A stretch of 64,000 bases of DNA from Congeria kusceri (lineage: Eukaryota; Mollusca; Bivalvia; Myida; Dreissenidae). A program made the translations under genes and the position numbers. Under the pieces are notes generated by a model. It saw only the letters and a program-made list of their open reading frames with translations, was not told the DNA's origin and searched no databases. Positions 21,601-33,677 of this stretch are shown here, in pieces. The first letter of the stretch is position 1. Each line of letters opens with the position of its first letter. The DNA lies in the NCBI GenBank assembly GCA_027627225.1, contig CM051026.1, forward strand, positions 2,256,001-2,320,000, in the 5' to 3' direction.

Positions 21601-24600
21601 ATAAATGTTTATATTTATACCTAACTGGAACATTTCAGTAGTATATTTCTGTAAATTATTTACATCTACGCCCAAAAATCATTTCATCTCAATAGCCTTG
21701 TGTTCTTTCTTCAATTTAGCACCCAATTTAGCTTACAACGAAACACACTACATTTGCATTTGCGAGCTAATATCGAAGTATTCAGAATAAACGACTATGT
21801 GCCTAGCAACGACAGGTGTGCGAGTATACGAATGGTCAATAGTCAACAAGAAACACAACCTGTACAACGCTGTACAGACATTACTAACTGGAATTGTCTA
21901 TCTTGTAATGATCAGAGTACCGATACATTAGAAATATTGTGCGTCAGATGTGACACAGATTTTTTTAAATGACGGGTCCCCTGACTGACAATAAATGCAT
22001 ATTTGACGCAGAAAATTGCGTCCCGTAAATCTCTGCCTGTGTAAAATAGTACATGAGCAATAAAAGACCGCATATTTTAAATCTCACTTAAGAAAGATGC
22101 TGCATCTGGTATATGGGGCTCTGATGGCCGCATGTGTGGGATCTTTATCGCCAGTCAACATGGCTGAACGATGGCTGCACTCTTCGCGAAAACCTGTGTC
22201 AACTCCTTCTCATAGGACAGATTTTGAGATTTGTGTCTTGCTTCAAGGCCTGCAATACAAAGGGAACATGATTTAGTTTCAACCTATTTACTTAAGCTCC
22301 ATAACATTCCAATGGCTTACAGAGACACATTCAAGCCAATTAAAACCGTTAGTTGGTATCTGAATTTGACTTCTTTGAGGTCTGCCATACAAAGAAACAT
22401 GTTTGTATTGAGACACTGTTCAGTATCGGAGATATTCAACCATAGTACCATTTTAGTACCATATGTCCAACGTGCAATCTTGTTTATATGTAATTTTACG
22501 AGCAATACCACCGTTTTTCTCCTGATATATTTTGTAAGAATGAAATGTTTTACTTAAGAATGTGAACACTGTTGGAGAGTTAAAATAATGACATTATATG
22601 TCCACAAAGCAATTACAGATGATATTAAGACATGCAAATGTCTGAGCTGAAATCTGGCATGTCAATCTTGTCTGTGAGAAGGTCAACACTCTCTTTGCCT
22701 GAGTGACACCTATGAGCACCAGTCATAATCCCTATCAATTTCAAGTCATGTTTGCATGTCCCTATGATTTACGATGAAAGTTATCATTCATACATGCGTG
22801 GACAAAAGGTGTCAGAGAGTGTCAACTTTTGATCATAATTCAAACCACAAGGAGAGTCAACACCAGACCGCATTTCCAGTAATCACCATGCCTGGCTGAC
22901 ACTGACTGACCAAGGTCAGTTCTGCACATACTCCAAATATATATAAGGTTGGTATACACCGACCTCATATTGGCAAGTGCTATTTTTGCTGTAGCATCGT
23001 TCCGACATGAATTCATGTCGGAAACTTTACAAGCTGCAATTTCATATTTTACCACTCATTATTCATTTAACAATGATTCAACATTAATTTACATTATGTA
23101 TAAACATTAATGTACCAATTGCATGCCAAAAAGTCAACATAAAACTTATTTTAACATTTAATCCTTATCTTTAAATAAATGCACTGTTCAAATTCTATGT
23201 AAAGTCCTCCATATTGCACTGAGTAATGTGAAACTTGAATACTGCTTTTTCATTGGTTAGTAAAAATACAGATCGCATATGGCAAACTCCTACAAATACA
23301 ATTATTTTTTTTGCACTAAAAAACATAGCTCAGAATCTACCGATAACGCTTAAACTTTGTACTAAGCTGTGGTATACATGTAACATTGCAGCTATACACG
23401 CGTCATTTCCGCAAATTTTTCGTGATTTCGCCTGCGTTTTTCTAGCCCAGCACGATTTTATAATGGAGAAATGAAACTAATATAATTCAATATGCAACAC
23501 ATATTTTTTTGTAAAAGTAATTTGCAGACCAGCTTTTTAAAATTATTAATTAATTTTATGTATTCATTTAACAAACCGAAAATGGAAATACACTACAACT
23601 CCATTATATCGCGATTCGCAGGGTCCACGGATTGCAATCGCGATATAACTTGTCAGGTCATTCATGTGCATATACATGTCAACACAAGCATATATTCGCT
23701 ATCTCAAAAAAAATAAATGTAATTAAATCACCTATTCATTGTTGTTAACATCCATAATGTGTTATATCCATATGTAAAATATTCTATTTGTATATAAAAA
23801 TATTATATAGTTCATTGTAATTAATTTTAAATCAGTTATCACAACAAATATGCTGAATAGAAATGCGAAACGCCTATCCGAATTTTACTGTTCACATGTC
23901 AAAAAAACACAAATTTTATTTACAGTTAAAATACACATGTACTTCATGAAAAGCCTTTGTTCGGCTAAAAAAGTGCGTGAAAACTAAACTGACATGTACA
24001 ACATCCCAACATGACATGGGAAGCGTGGGTGTATTGATGGCCATATAAAAACGTAGCGCAGAGAACTGTCAGATCTTTACTTTTTAATCAGGGCTTCCAT
24101 TAAGGGAAGTTTGGGAGTACTTTACTCCCAGTTTTTGTCAAAGGACTTCCAAAATTTCACCCAAGGATGTTCCATCATGTAAGGATGAACAAGTTAGAAG
24201 AAAAATTAAGTAATTTATCTAAATGTTAACCTCTTTCACTAAATAAATTGGCATATAAACACTTGATGAAAAGAACTGGCCTTAAAAACACCTTCAATTT
24301 TATACATTACTACTTAATTTCATTTCTGAAATACTCAGGACTTATGTAGCGCAATACTGTCAAAACTTCCAAATATTATGTGGTAAACTTCCAAAATCAG
24401 AGGCCAGGAAGTTCAAACGTCCAGTTTTCAAAAGTTAATGAAAGCCCTGTTTAATAAAAGATTTGTAGCGCATACCAACCTAATTTTTGTATCTCCATCG
24501 ATGTGCAGTCATAAGTCCAGATAAGATGCGTATCTGCGTAAAATACGCATGAAAAGTGTGAAATTGCTTTGCTACAGGAAATTAGCATAAACTGTTTAGA

Positions 24601-24755
24601 CATAGTATTGATTCTGCCCATACAAAAAATAGCTCAGAATCCACCATTACGTCTAATTATTTGGACTTTTCTGCAAATGGATCCACATAATCCATTACTG
24701 GCTCATTGCTGCACTAAATATTTCAAGACATTTTCACTGTCCAAATGATTGTTTC
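21601..24755. other. Intergenic, no supported gene
   Basis: No exon was convincing. A short open frame from 22097 (MLHLVYGALMAACVG...) is hydrophobic at its start but has no further support. The string TAGCTCAGAATC.ACC occurs at about 23336 and 24630, suggesting a diverged repeat pair. Words such as ACTTCCAAAAT recur within 24110-24430. Confidence 0.4.
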
Positions 24756-24756
24756 T

Positions 24757-25135
24757 GTAGTAGGGTGATGTATGACACTTATACTGCCTTGCTATATGAG
24801 CTAGCTTTTATAGCTAGAGGTCCTGGGTTCGATTCGTATTTTGGGTTGGGATTTTTCAGCTGGGTTACATTGGCGCCCAACGTAAATAAACCCACTGTGG
24901 TCAGTACGACATCCCACAGATGTCAAGTCAGAAGGAAATTCGTGGAAAAATTTCATACATGGAGGAAGAGTATGTAGTAGGGTGATGTATAAGGGACACT
25001 TATACTGCCTTGCAATATGAGCTAGCTTTTATAGCGACACGGTAGAGCATTTGCCTAGGAACCGGGAGGTCCCAGGTTTGATTCCCATTGTGGCTTGGGA
25101 TTTTTTCGGCTGGGTTATATTTCTAACGTATATTC
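24757..25135 (+). mobile_element. Two tandem copies of a tRNA-derived SINE
   Basis: Copies begin at 24757 and 24974 with the same head (GTAGTAGGGTGATGTAT) and share ACTTATACTGCCTTGC.ATATGA followed by GCTAGCTTTTATAGC. The second has a tRNA-like centre: CGACACGGTAGAGCATTTGCC, then GGTCCCAGGTTTGATTCCC, a box B match. Both continue with TTGGG(T/A)TTGGGATTTTT or similar and CAGCTGGGTTA. The first copy lacks about 40 bases of the tRNA part. Box A is weak. Family name unknown. Confidence 0.7.
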
Positions 25136-25254
25136 GTTATGAAAAGTAAATAAATATTGTCATACTATGATTCATAGGCACCTGTAACGTCCTATTGTTC
25201 ATTGTAATCATGTGTACAGTTCACCATTCATTTGTTTAGAATTTTCATAATTGA

Positions 25255-25640
25255 TGTAACGCAGTCCGTACACTTTAACCGCATCACTGAAAAGCTAGCT
25301 CGACAGCAAGGCTGTTGGAAGTGACCATATTCACTACACTCCTCCCCTCTTTATCTTTTGAGAAATTTACAGCTCCCTGAGCTTCATGAGACCTTCTCAC
25401 TTCTCCAGCTCCCTTGAGCTCAACCCCCTACATGCTCTATTCCCTTAAGACAAATTGGGAGCCTGACCAAGTTTACTTCTGACACCATTGATGAAACTAA
25501 TGGTCACCCATCCAGGCAGTAACCATAGCTGATGTTGCTTAACTTCACAACGCAGTCAGTACAATTCAACCGCATCACTGAAAAGCTAGCTCAACAGAAC
25601 GCTGTTGGAAGTTATCATATTCACTACATAATGTATACTG
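25255..25640 (-). mobile_element. Two inverted copies of the same SINE head
   Basis: At 25255-25352 and 25548-25632, minus-strand sequence reads TAGTGAATATG..ACTTCCAACAGC followed by TTGCTGTCGAGCTAGCTTTTCAGTGATGCGGTT. This parallels the head of the + strand copies (CCTTGC.ATATGAGCTAGCTTTTATAGCGACACGGT). The two inverted copies differ by a few bases and are 290 bp apart. Confidence 0.6.
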
Positions 25641-26500
25641 TGTTCCGATGGAGTCGCGGTACTAACAATTTTTTTGAATAACCAAATGGAAAGATAACAC
25701 TTACAACTTTTAATAAACTATTATTAGGTGTAAAAATGCCTTAAACTAACAAGGTCAATGGGATACCGAATCGAGGCTCCTCCATTGTGTCACCGTTGTA
25801 AACATACATTTTTGGGAGTTTGTTTTATGTACTTTTTAAATGAAATGTTTGTATTTATTGGTTCAGTCAAACTAAATAATATCTTATCTTACTAAAACAA
25901 TGAAGTTTTCTCACACTCAATGGTCTTCAATGCCTTTTTTCTGTCTTTGAACCGGACACCTGACCTAGTTTTGCATAAAAAATGGCGGATGACATTGAAC
26001 TTTGGGGAAAACCCCAGTACTATATTTTACAAATTACCTTCTTTTGGACAGCTTTTTTGTGTAAAACGTCATCAATTATGTAGAAAGCACATGTTTGGCG
26101 ACATTTTAAGCGCAGACGTAATGAAAAACGACGAGACAGAAAATCAAGCGAATTGGTGAGAAATGATCCATATTTGATCATGCGTATTGCTAATTAGACT
26201 GTTTTGGAATAAATTGTACTATGATTTTTAAAAAGAAGATGCATTTATAAGAACTTTGAGCCCACATGTCTGTGAATATCTTTTGCCGCAATTTGCCGCG
26301 ACAAAGAAAGGCCTGTAAAAACATACCACATCAAAAAAACGGAGGTGGACAGTAAAAACGTCATCGTTCTCATGCCTTCTGGTAATGTGATTTATGCTTT
26401 TATAAGCCGAACTTGAAGACGTGTTTGATTTAATACAGTCAACGTTTGTCAGCAGTTGAGTCCCTGTCGACATTATCAGGGTATTATTTGATTGTATTAC
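25641..26500. other. Region upstream of the peptidase-like gene
   Basis: The 5' exon of the downstream gene should lie here or further away. An ATGGCGG in good context at 25984 opens only 32 codons before a TAG. A second frame from about 26090 ends at AATTG|GTGAGA, a good donor, but its phase does not fit the acceptor at 26538. No choice can be made from sequence alone. Confidence 0.35.
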
Positions 26501-26538
26501 GTTGTCTATCATATTTGTGTATGCTTATACATTTTCAG

Positions 26539-27093
26539 AGGTAAGCAGGACAACACATGAACCCGTATTTATCAGACTGAAATATGGAAAAGAAAAATTT
26601 CAAATCTTTAATTACAGTTGTGAAACGATTAAAGGAATTCTTACTATTTGCAACCAGGATTTTCCAAAGGTATCACCGTTGCTAGATTACGATTTAAACT
26701 GTGTCGTTTCCGCAAACTCCATACAAGTTTACACTACAGAACAGTTACTACACCACTTTGTAAATGGATCCAGGGAGATGAATCCAACGTTAACAACCAA
26801 TGATGTAGTAGACTCAATAAATCAGACAAATGAATTTGCATTGATTGTTATTGAAAGGACAATGCAAGAATCAGTTGTCGCGGCTTTGAAAGAATCAGAA
26901 ATCCGCAACGCAGGAGTCTTAATAGTTGGTAAGACAGAAGAATTGCCAGATCTTCATAACGTTTTCATCAGCCAAACCGAGTCACATGAGATCATGGAAG
27001 ATGTAGATTGTTTATTGGAACGTTGCGCCTTTGACATATTGAAACAAGTGCATTTGTATTTAACGAAATACGAGTCACACAACGCTGTTTCAG
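26539..27093 (+). CDS. Peptidase-like gene, internal exon A (N-terminal region, unknown domain)
   Basis: The exon follows an acceptor (TACATTTTCAG) and ends TTTCAG|GTATAC. It encodes about 184 residues, starting EVSRTTHEPVFIRLKYGKEK, and ends in phase 1, which is the phase needed by the next exon. The first 70 residues alternate hydrophobic and polar positions in a way that could be a small beta-rich or ubiquitin-like fold, but no motif proves it. The second half is rich in acidic and helical residues (DVVDSINQTNEFALIVIER, DVDCLLERCAFDILKQVH). No signal peptide or membrane segment is seen. The exon is absent from duplicon B. An alternative acceptor two bases downstream would change the phase. 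The upstream exon with the start codon is not identified. Confidence 0.7.
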
Positions 27094-27285
27094 GTATACA
27101 TGTTTTTCTCAGACCCTCTGTTTCGTTAATAATAATTAACCTATAGCCATAGTGTAGTATATGAAACTATAATTATTGTCAATACATTCCTGTGAAAAAA
27201 TAGTATGCTATGTAAAAATATTTGTGTACATGGTCGGATGTACATGTTACTTGTGTAAAATTGTTTAAACCAATACGAATTACAG

Positions 27286-27416
27286 AACGAGAGAGAAACA
27301 ACCTTCAAGACGTTTATGAAATGATAAAGTCATCTTTCAAAAGGAGCTCCATCCCAATGGACGAATGGCCAGACATTCCAACTGAAAACTTTGAATATCC
27401 AGAAACTATCGACAAG
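27286..27416 (+). CDS. Peptidase-like gene, internal exon B
   Basis: A 131-bp exon is bounded by AATTACAG and GACAAG|GTATGT. It enters in phase 1 and leaves in phase 0, matching both neighbours. It encodes 44 residues, largely charged, including NLQDVYEMIKSSFKRS and MDEWPDIPTENFEYPET. It appears to be a linker between the N-terminal region and the peptidase-like part. The open frame runs past the donor for about 220 bases, but that extension is AT-rich and lacks support. Like exon A, it has no copy in duplicon B. Confidence 0.7.
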
Positions 27417-27860
27417 GTATGTAAAGATTCTGCGGGTGGTAACGATTTTGTCACAGTTCTATTTTCGTATATAGGTAACCATAATACATTTACGTTTAGC
27501 ATCTTTATACATAATGTATGTGATGCGTTATGTTATTGCAATGCTGATGCATACTATGAAATTGGCCTACATAACTCCTATGTAAATGAAGTGAGCATCA
27601 TCACGCAAACGGCATTAACATTGGCGTTAATAACAATTTAAACAACTATTTAGCTTTACTGAATATAATAATTACGAATTTTGGAAGAATATTGTATTTA
27701 CATTTCAGTACATGACCCGCATGACACTTACATGTATTTTATTTTTAACGGAACTATTGCCCTGGGTTTATCTGTCTTGGGTTAACTTTTTGAAATAGTG
27801 ATTTTAGGGAAGATTCATTTAAGTTTTTGAAAGTTACTGAAACAAAAAAGTAATAATAAA

Positions 27861-28112
27861 TAAAGGCCTAGTGGTTTTGAATAAAGAATTGTATTAATCT
27901 GGGGTATTATACCTCTGTGTATCGGCACGCTGGTGCAGCATCTCCTATCAGCTGATATCTATACACTGCTGCAGAAGAAACAGTGCACTTAGCCATTGTT
28001 CAGTCAGCTAAGGGAAACTATTGCAGATAATGATAAGCTATGTTTTGATGGAACAATAAACGGAGTGGAATACCTCATGGAGACGCCAGAATGTCCTTAA
28101 ACTAGGCCTTTA
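27861..28112. mobile_element. 252-bp MITE in intron 2
   Basis: Terminal inverted repeats TAAAGGCCTAGT and ACTAGGCCTTTA (12 of 12) bound 252 bp and are flanked on each side by ATAAA, a possible 5-bp target duplication. The interior is non-coding and has balanced base composition, unlike the surrounding AT-rich intron. It lies between exons B and C of the peptidase-like gene. Confidence 0.7.
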
Positions 28113-28372
28113 ATAAAGATACTGTTAAGTTTTTTTTGGCAAAATGAGTAAATGTAAAATTAAAGTTAATTCCTTTTAAAATAAAATTGCAAAAGTTTTT
28201 TGAGTACATCATATATGATATATACCAGCCATATTCGCTCGCTTATCACATTCTATTCTTATCGACATGTATATTAATAGTTATGAATATTGAACATGGC
28301 AATAAAAGGGAAAGCATGGCTTTGCAAAGTGATAACAATTAGTTGGGCAGTTGGTTTACATTGCTTCTTTAG

Positions 28373-29254
28373 GCAGTAGCGGATATACTTGACACACCTG
28401 CCATCATTGGATGTGTAAAGACACGCGGACTCCTTCAGATTTACATTCAGTCATCAGCTGATTCTACGATTGAAGAAAATGTTCGACGAGAGCTAAAGAA
28501 ACATGGGGTCACAGGGTGCCATTTTCTGCGCAGAAGTTCACAACAGTTGTGTACCTCCGGTGATTCGGCATTCGGTGGTCGTGGAACTATTGGTGGTTTC
28601 GTAAAGAAGGTAAACTTAACAACCGTCTCAGTTACAGATTCTACTGTCGAACTAACGGCTCGTGCTCGTGCTGACAAGTTAGTTGCTCTTGTTTCGCGTC
28701 ACGTGGCGCAAGAACAGCTATTGCTTACTGTGGATAACATCCAGCAACCCATTGGCCGTATTGCTCCAATTATTTCTGATGGAACAATAGACATTTTGCC
28801 AGTAGATGTTTATGATGAGTGTAGATCTCTATGTGACACAAAGTTCAGGACAGAACTTAGTGTTAGAATGATGGTTACCAAGTTACGTAGAATAGAAGAA
28901 ATACAGGAGTTAAGGGGAGCACCTGTGCACATTTGGGGTGCAAGATCTAACCCTGGCCTAGGTGTATTCGTCAGACATGACTTGAGCAATCGCCATGGCC
29001 TGAGAATCATTGTTCGTGACCGCGAACGTGGATTGCCCTTCGCACAAGCCGGGGATAGTGGAGCCATGGTATGCTACTACAATCCTCGCTATGGTGGGAG
29101 GTTATACGCGGTTGCAATGGTTGTGGACACAATGTGGCCTGAAGACGAACAGTCGGACAGAGAGTACACTGCTCAGATATTGGACGATGCGCTTCAAAAA
29201 CTGTCCATAATGAATGGTTGCGAGTTTGTGTTTATTGAAGATGACAACAACTGA
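28373..29254 (+). CDS. Peptidase-like gene, last exon: trypsin-fold serine peptidase domain
   Basis: The exon begins after CTTCTTTAG in phase 0 and runs 293 codons to TGA. Features of a chymotrypsin-fold (S1-like) peptidase appear in order: GRGTIGGFVKK (typical first strand), LVALVSRHVAQ with a His at exon residue 110, TIDILPVDV with an Asp at 140, and FAQAGDSGAMVCYY with Ser at 229 in a canonical GDSG motif, then GGRLYAVAMVV. The order and spacing fit a His-Asp-Ser triad; the assignment is by motif only. The N-terminal 70 residues (KTRGLLQIYIQ...LKKHGVTGCHFLRR) may be a separate small domain. With no signal peptide visible, it could act inside the cell. Substrates are unknown. A poly(A) signal follows 31 bases after the stop. 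Confidence 0.85.
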   Translation, partial: AVADILDTPAIIGCVKTRGLLQIYIQSSADSTIEENVRRELKKHGVTGCHFLRRSSQQLCTSGDSAFGGRGTIGGFVKKVNLTTVSVTDSTVELTARARADKLVALVSRHVAQEQLLLTVDNIQQPIGRIAPIISDGTIDILPVDVYDECRSLCDTKFRTELSVRMMVTKLRRIEEIQELRGAPVHIWGARSNPGLGVFVRHDLSNRHGLRIIVRDRERGLPFAQAGDSGAMVCYYNPRYGGRLYAVAMVVDTMWPEDEQSDREYTAQILDDALQKLSIMNGCEFVFIEDDNN

Positions 29255-29284
29255 CGATGTACTTAGTACATGAAAAAAGTGATA

Positions 29285-29290
29285 AATAAA
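29285..29290 (+). promoter_or_regulatory. Poly(A) signal AATAAA
   Basis: AATAAA follows the TGA of the peptidase-like gene by 31 bases, and a GT-rich stretch (ATATGTTGTGTGTGTGTTT) lies about 40 bases further on, as expected for a cleavage and polyadenylation site. Confidence 0.6.
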
Positions 29291-30789
29291 ATGTGTTGTT
29301 AGTTTTATCGTAAGACCTGTATTATATGTTGTGTGTGTGTTTTATATACAGTAGACATTTTTGCGATAAATTGAATAAATCCTGCTCTATTAGCGGTGTA
29401 AGATTAAAACATTTAATACCGAAAGAAACATTCACAATAAAGAGTATACATACGAAGATGATTAAACCAATTCTAGGAATGAAAATACTAGGCCTGATGT
29501 CTACAGTAAAGACTATATACAATACATATCAAATGAGAATGATCTGTGTGTCCGTGTTAGCGTATGGTTTGTGTTATGATTCATAAAGAAAATCGCACAC
29601 TGCTGCTTGCATGTAACCTTGAAGTAATTTGATGTTCATTAGTATTTGAATTAAGTATTTGCTTTTCAAATGTTCTTTGCAACGATGAAATATTATCCGT
29701 GGACAGCCAAATGTTTGCCTTAAAAATAATATGGATTGTGTAATAAGCGTTAACATACTGAAAATGTTATTGAATTTTATAAGTTATTGTTACTTTTATT
29801 ATAAATAACATTGAAAACTATTTATAAGCGCACTTGTTTAATGTTTGTTTTTACATTGTTTTACTGGTTCGTTTGAATGTTTATATATTTGTTATCTTAT
29901 ATTGTACATGTATCATTCATTCAAATCAAATCTTTCGACACATTGAATTACAGTTTACATGTAAGTAGAAGACAATTAATCGTTGCCTGGTTATTATATT
30001 GTGCAGGTTAATGGTGTTTTAACATGAGTGTTTTCACTTGCAAATTTGTTTTGTATGAATACTTGTGCACGCGAGGCCGCACAATGGATACGCCGTGAGA
30101 AATTGTAAGAATGCATTATATTTTGTAATAAAGTGTGTCTTTTTTTTTCATTTTCTTTTTCATTGAAATGTTTACTATTCATACATGTAATTATTGCGAC
30201 ATTTTTTAAAATTTTAGTTTGTATGTAAATATAAATTCGTGATTTCTTTTAACAATAAACTGTATTCAAGATGCAAATGTTTATTTCCACCATTGGAAAC
30301 CGGTTGAATGTGGATTCAAATAACATGTAGTTCAAGAATGTTTAAATGATAACACTATATATAAAGTACGACAACACATTAAAACCTTTGCCTATGCACT
30401 CGAGTGTTTTGTACAATGTACAATTATGAAACAGTGTGTGCATGTTTAAATAGTAAAAGTGTATGAACTGTGTGAGTGCAAGTATATCAATTTAAGATAT
30501 TATTGCATGTCTTTATTGTTTATTGTTTTAAGTATTTAGCTGGATATTAATTTGATTTCATCTTTTAAGTTTATCTTTTTCTGAATTCTGTTTGCGAAGC
30601 TGATCTAAGTCGTATGGAGAATTAGCCTCATATTAAGGTCTATGCCTTTTGAAATAATGGTAAATATATTGGGTTCTTAAATATAAACACAGCGAAACTC
30701 CAGTTGCGACAGAGTTACGGTTAGATAACCAAACTTGTATGTTTGGTTATTTTATGATAAATGGCATTTGCACATATTTCGTGAACGCA

Positions 30790-30995
30790 TCTATGAAGTG
30801 TATTTTATGACATATTTGTTTTACTTTTATTTTTGTACTTATGACGTGAATTTTCTGACATATTTGTTGTACTTTAATTTTTGTACTTATGACGTAAATT
30901 TTATGAAACATTTGTTTTACTTTTATTTTTGTATTCATGACGTGAAATGTCTGACAATTTAGTTATACTTTTATTTTTGTACTTCTGACGTGTAT
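30790..30995 (+). repeat. ~57-bp tandem array, copy-specific to duplicon A
   Basis: About four diverged units of TGACGTGAATTTTCTGACAT, then ATTTGTTTTACTTTTATTTTTGTACTTA-like sequence. Duplicon B has a single unit at the matching place (about 44965-45020), so the expansion followed, or was lost after, the duplication. Confidence 0.75.
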
Positions 30996-32959
30996 TAATG
31001 ACATGTACACGTTCATTGCTGTACTTATCTTATTTCTAATTGTATTGTTCATTTATCATTGTACTTGAAGACGAGTCATTTGAATCAACTCAAGCAAATA
31101 AAGAATATGATTTTTTAATAGACATATTTTCCGAAAAGTTATATGCTCGTATAAAGAAGATTCTTGATATTACGTCACTGTCAACAACCCCCAGGTGTTT
31201 TGTGGTGTGTATGTAAACAATTAGTCCAAGCGCTCTTAACATTTTTAATCACCTGTAATTTGTAATTTACTGATGTAAAATAATTTGGCGTATGTAATGC
31301 TATGTGAAGATGCTGTTTTTTATGTATTTTGGCCTGTGCTTTTTTATAAATTACATGTGTATGCGCCTTCAAACTGGTTAATTTAAACCGTAATGAGTTG
31401 CATTTAAACTCACGTTCTTGGGTGTTGATGCTTTGACTGTTGTAATATATGTCAAGTAAATTTGTTTATTTACAAGTAAATCTGTATATCCTCGTAAATC
31501 AGGCGTGGCAAGGGTCGAGGGCATCCCCTACTACATACAGTACATGTGTACATTGTACAACACAGTGTATGTTTGTTCTTACAGAACGACAGTATTTCTT
31601 TTACAATAGTGTACATTATGAGGAAAAAAAGACACAAAAACAACCGCAACCGTTTTCTTAAGGCACCCGTTTTCTTGCATTATTTACTTGTCTTTAACTA
31701 TAGTAAATTGCTTTTCTATTACTATAATGCATTTGATGTTTCCTGTAAATTTCCGTAATAGTTCTGTTTAGTGAAAGCAATCTGTTAATATGCTTGTTTT
31801 ATAGCTGATTCATAGTCTCTGTTAGTTGGCAAAGATAGTAATAATTTTCTACGTTTGCATTTAATTGTTACATAGCATAACATAAAAATTAACACCACCG
31901 GCATTTTTCGTTGCATGGTTTTATTGAAAACATTTTGAAACATGCTTATCAGAAACCACAGCCTTAATTTCGAAACAATTTTCACACACATGTTCATTAT
32001 GTGATCCTCTACAAAAAATGCATTTTTATTATATATAATGATAGTCACAATATTGGTTACATTGAACAATGACAATCTTCCCTGAATCAATGGGCCTGAT
32101 TTCGACACAATTTTATATACATTCTATTTGAGCAAAAGTCTATTTAATTCTTGCAAATAATTTTACTCGTTCGAAAAGTGAGCTCCTTGATTTGTTGTGT
32201 TGTTTTCAAATAATGGTTTAATTTTATTATTTTCTTCTCTGGAACTAATGGATCAAGAAATTACAGAAATGTTGTCCTTAACCCGGAAACACATTCCTTT
32301 TGTTAATTTAAAGCCCCTGGTCAACAGGGTACTTGGTTACTTTTCTCTACATTGGTTGTGTAACTGAGACACAGCTGACAATCAGTTCAGCGATTTAGAG
32401 CCACCTTTTCCCTCTTGATTTATGAACCCTAAGCAATTTTCATTTAACACGTATGATTAGTACATTTATAACAATATTATTGTTTTCTCACATAGGACAG
32501 AAGTATGACCCAATTAATAATTTTGATTAAGCACGTAAGTTACTTATAATGTAATTATTTCTGTTGTAATACCTGGTCTTCTACTGTGATGAGTTGTGGT
32601 AGGATTAAGATCAGAATTACTCGTATTCAAGCTTAGCGAAGCAAACTCAGTAAAACATAATTTGACAAGCGATGTATCTCGATAAGCAACACGTCATGAA
32701 ATTATGATTTAAATAAGCGCTGCAGTTATATTTCATTTGTTGAAGAATCAGTTGTTAATTGTATTTTACCACCAATTATATTGTGTTTAGATTACTTGCT
32801 TAATATATTATTGTATTATCATTTAGGTCCAAGTTTATTTAGAAATCCGACAGTTACAACAAACCTGTTTTGCAATTCATGACCTGTTGGACTAAGTATT
32901 TAAATTTCATTTTTCTTTCACAAGAAGAACCGTCTCTGCTTGTGAACTTAGTCCCATAC

Positions 32960-33160
32960 TGGTAACGTTCACTCTCCTTTCAGCTGTCAGTACGTACGAC
33001 CTTTCTTCTGTTCAAGAAAATACGGATCCTGTGATAACTCAACATGAAGTTTGTCCCATACTGGTTACGTTTTCTCTCCTTCCATCTGTCAGTACGTTCG
33101 ACCTTTCTTCTGTCCAAAAAAATATGGATCCTGTGATAACTCAACAAAAATAAATTACGA
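32960..33160. repeat. ~105-bp direct duplication in duplicon A
   Basis: Two copies of a block with CATACTGGT.ACGTT, CTCTCCTT.CA.CTGTCAGTACGT.CGACC and GGATCCTGTGATAACTCAAC, with a third partial copy near 33325-33370. Duplicon B keeps only one (about 50200-50275). The minus-strand open frame over it merely translates the repeat. Confidence 0.75.
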
Positions 33161-33677
33161 TTACTATAGAGGACTATGAGTATACATGTCGCTCTATTGT
33201 TGTCGAAGTACAAATTGTGGTGTAATTGGCAACATTCTTCGAACATATTGATTTCTGGGCTGATCAGGATGGAGTAACAATCATGAAGAAGTTAGACATT
33301 GTAGAAACAACAAGAGTTATAATGGACCTTCATCTGTCTGCCCGGGAACATTTGGATCCCGTGATAAATCAACAAGTTCAGAAGCAAATCGTGTACGTAT
33401 AAATGTCAAATAAAGATTATGCACATTGGTTTATGCAACCGGATGTTATTATATTATTGTAGAATTATTAACATGTGTGTGTAATAAAATTATTTCTTTC
33501 TTTTTTTTGTTATCAACGTTATTTTATTGACCCGTGTTGAGAAGTATAAACTAGTTTTTACTTAAAAATCATAAATACAATCGTAAACTGTAAACGTAAA
33601 CATGCAAGAAATGTACAAACATTTATTTAATAGTTACTTCAAGGACATATCAGTCTCTTTCTTATAAAAAAATAGTT

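Noticed and set aside
22097..22278. A 59-codon open frame starting MLHLVYGALMAACVG
   Set aside because: No homology, donor, acceptor or conserved partner was seen; it may be chance despite its signal-peptide-like start.
25984..26083. ATG in good context (AAAATGGCGGATGAC) as first exon of the peptidase-like gene
   Set aside because: The frame closes after 32 codons without a good donor in a phase that fits the exon at 26539.
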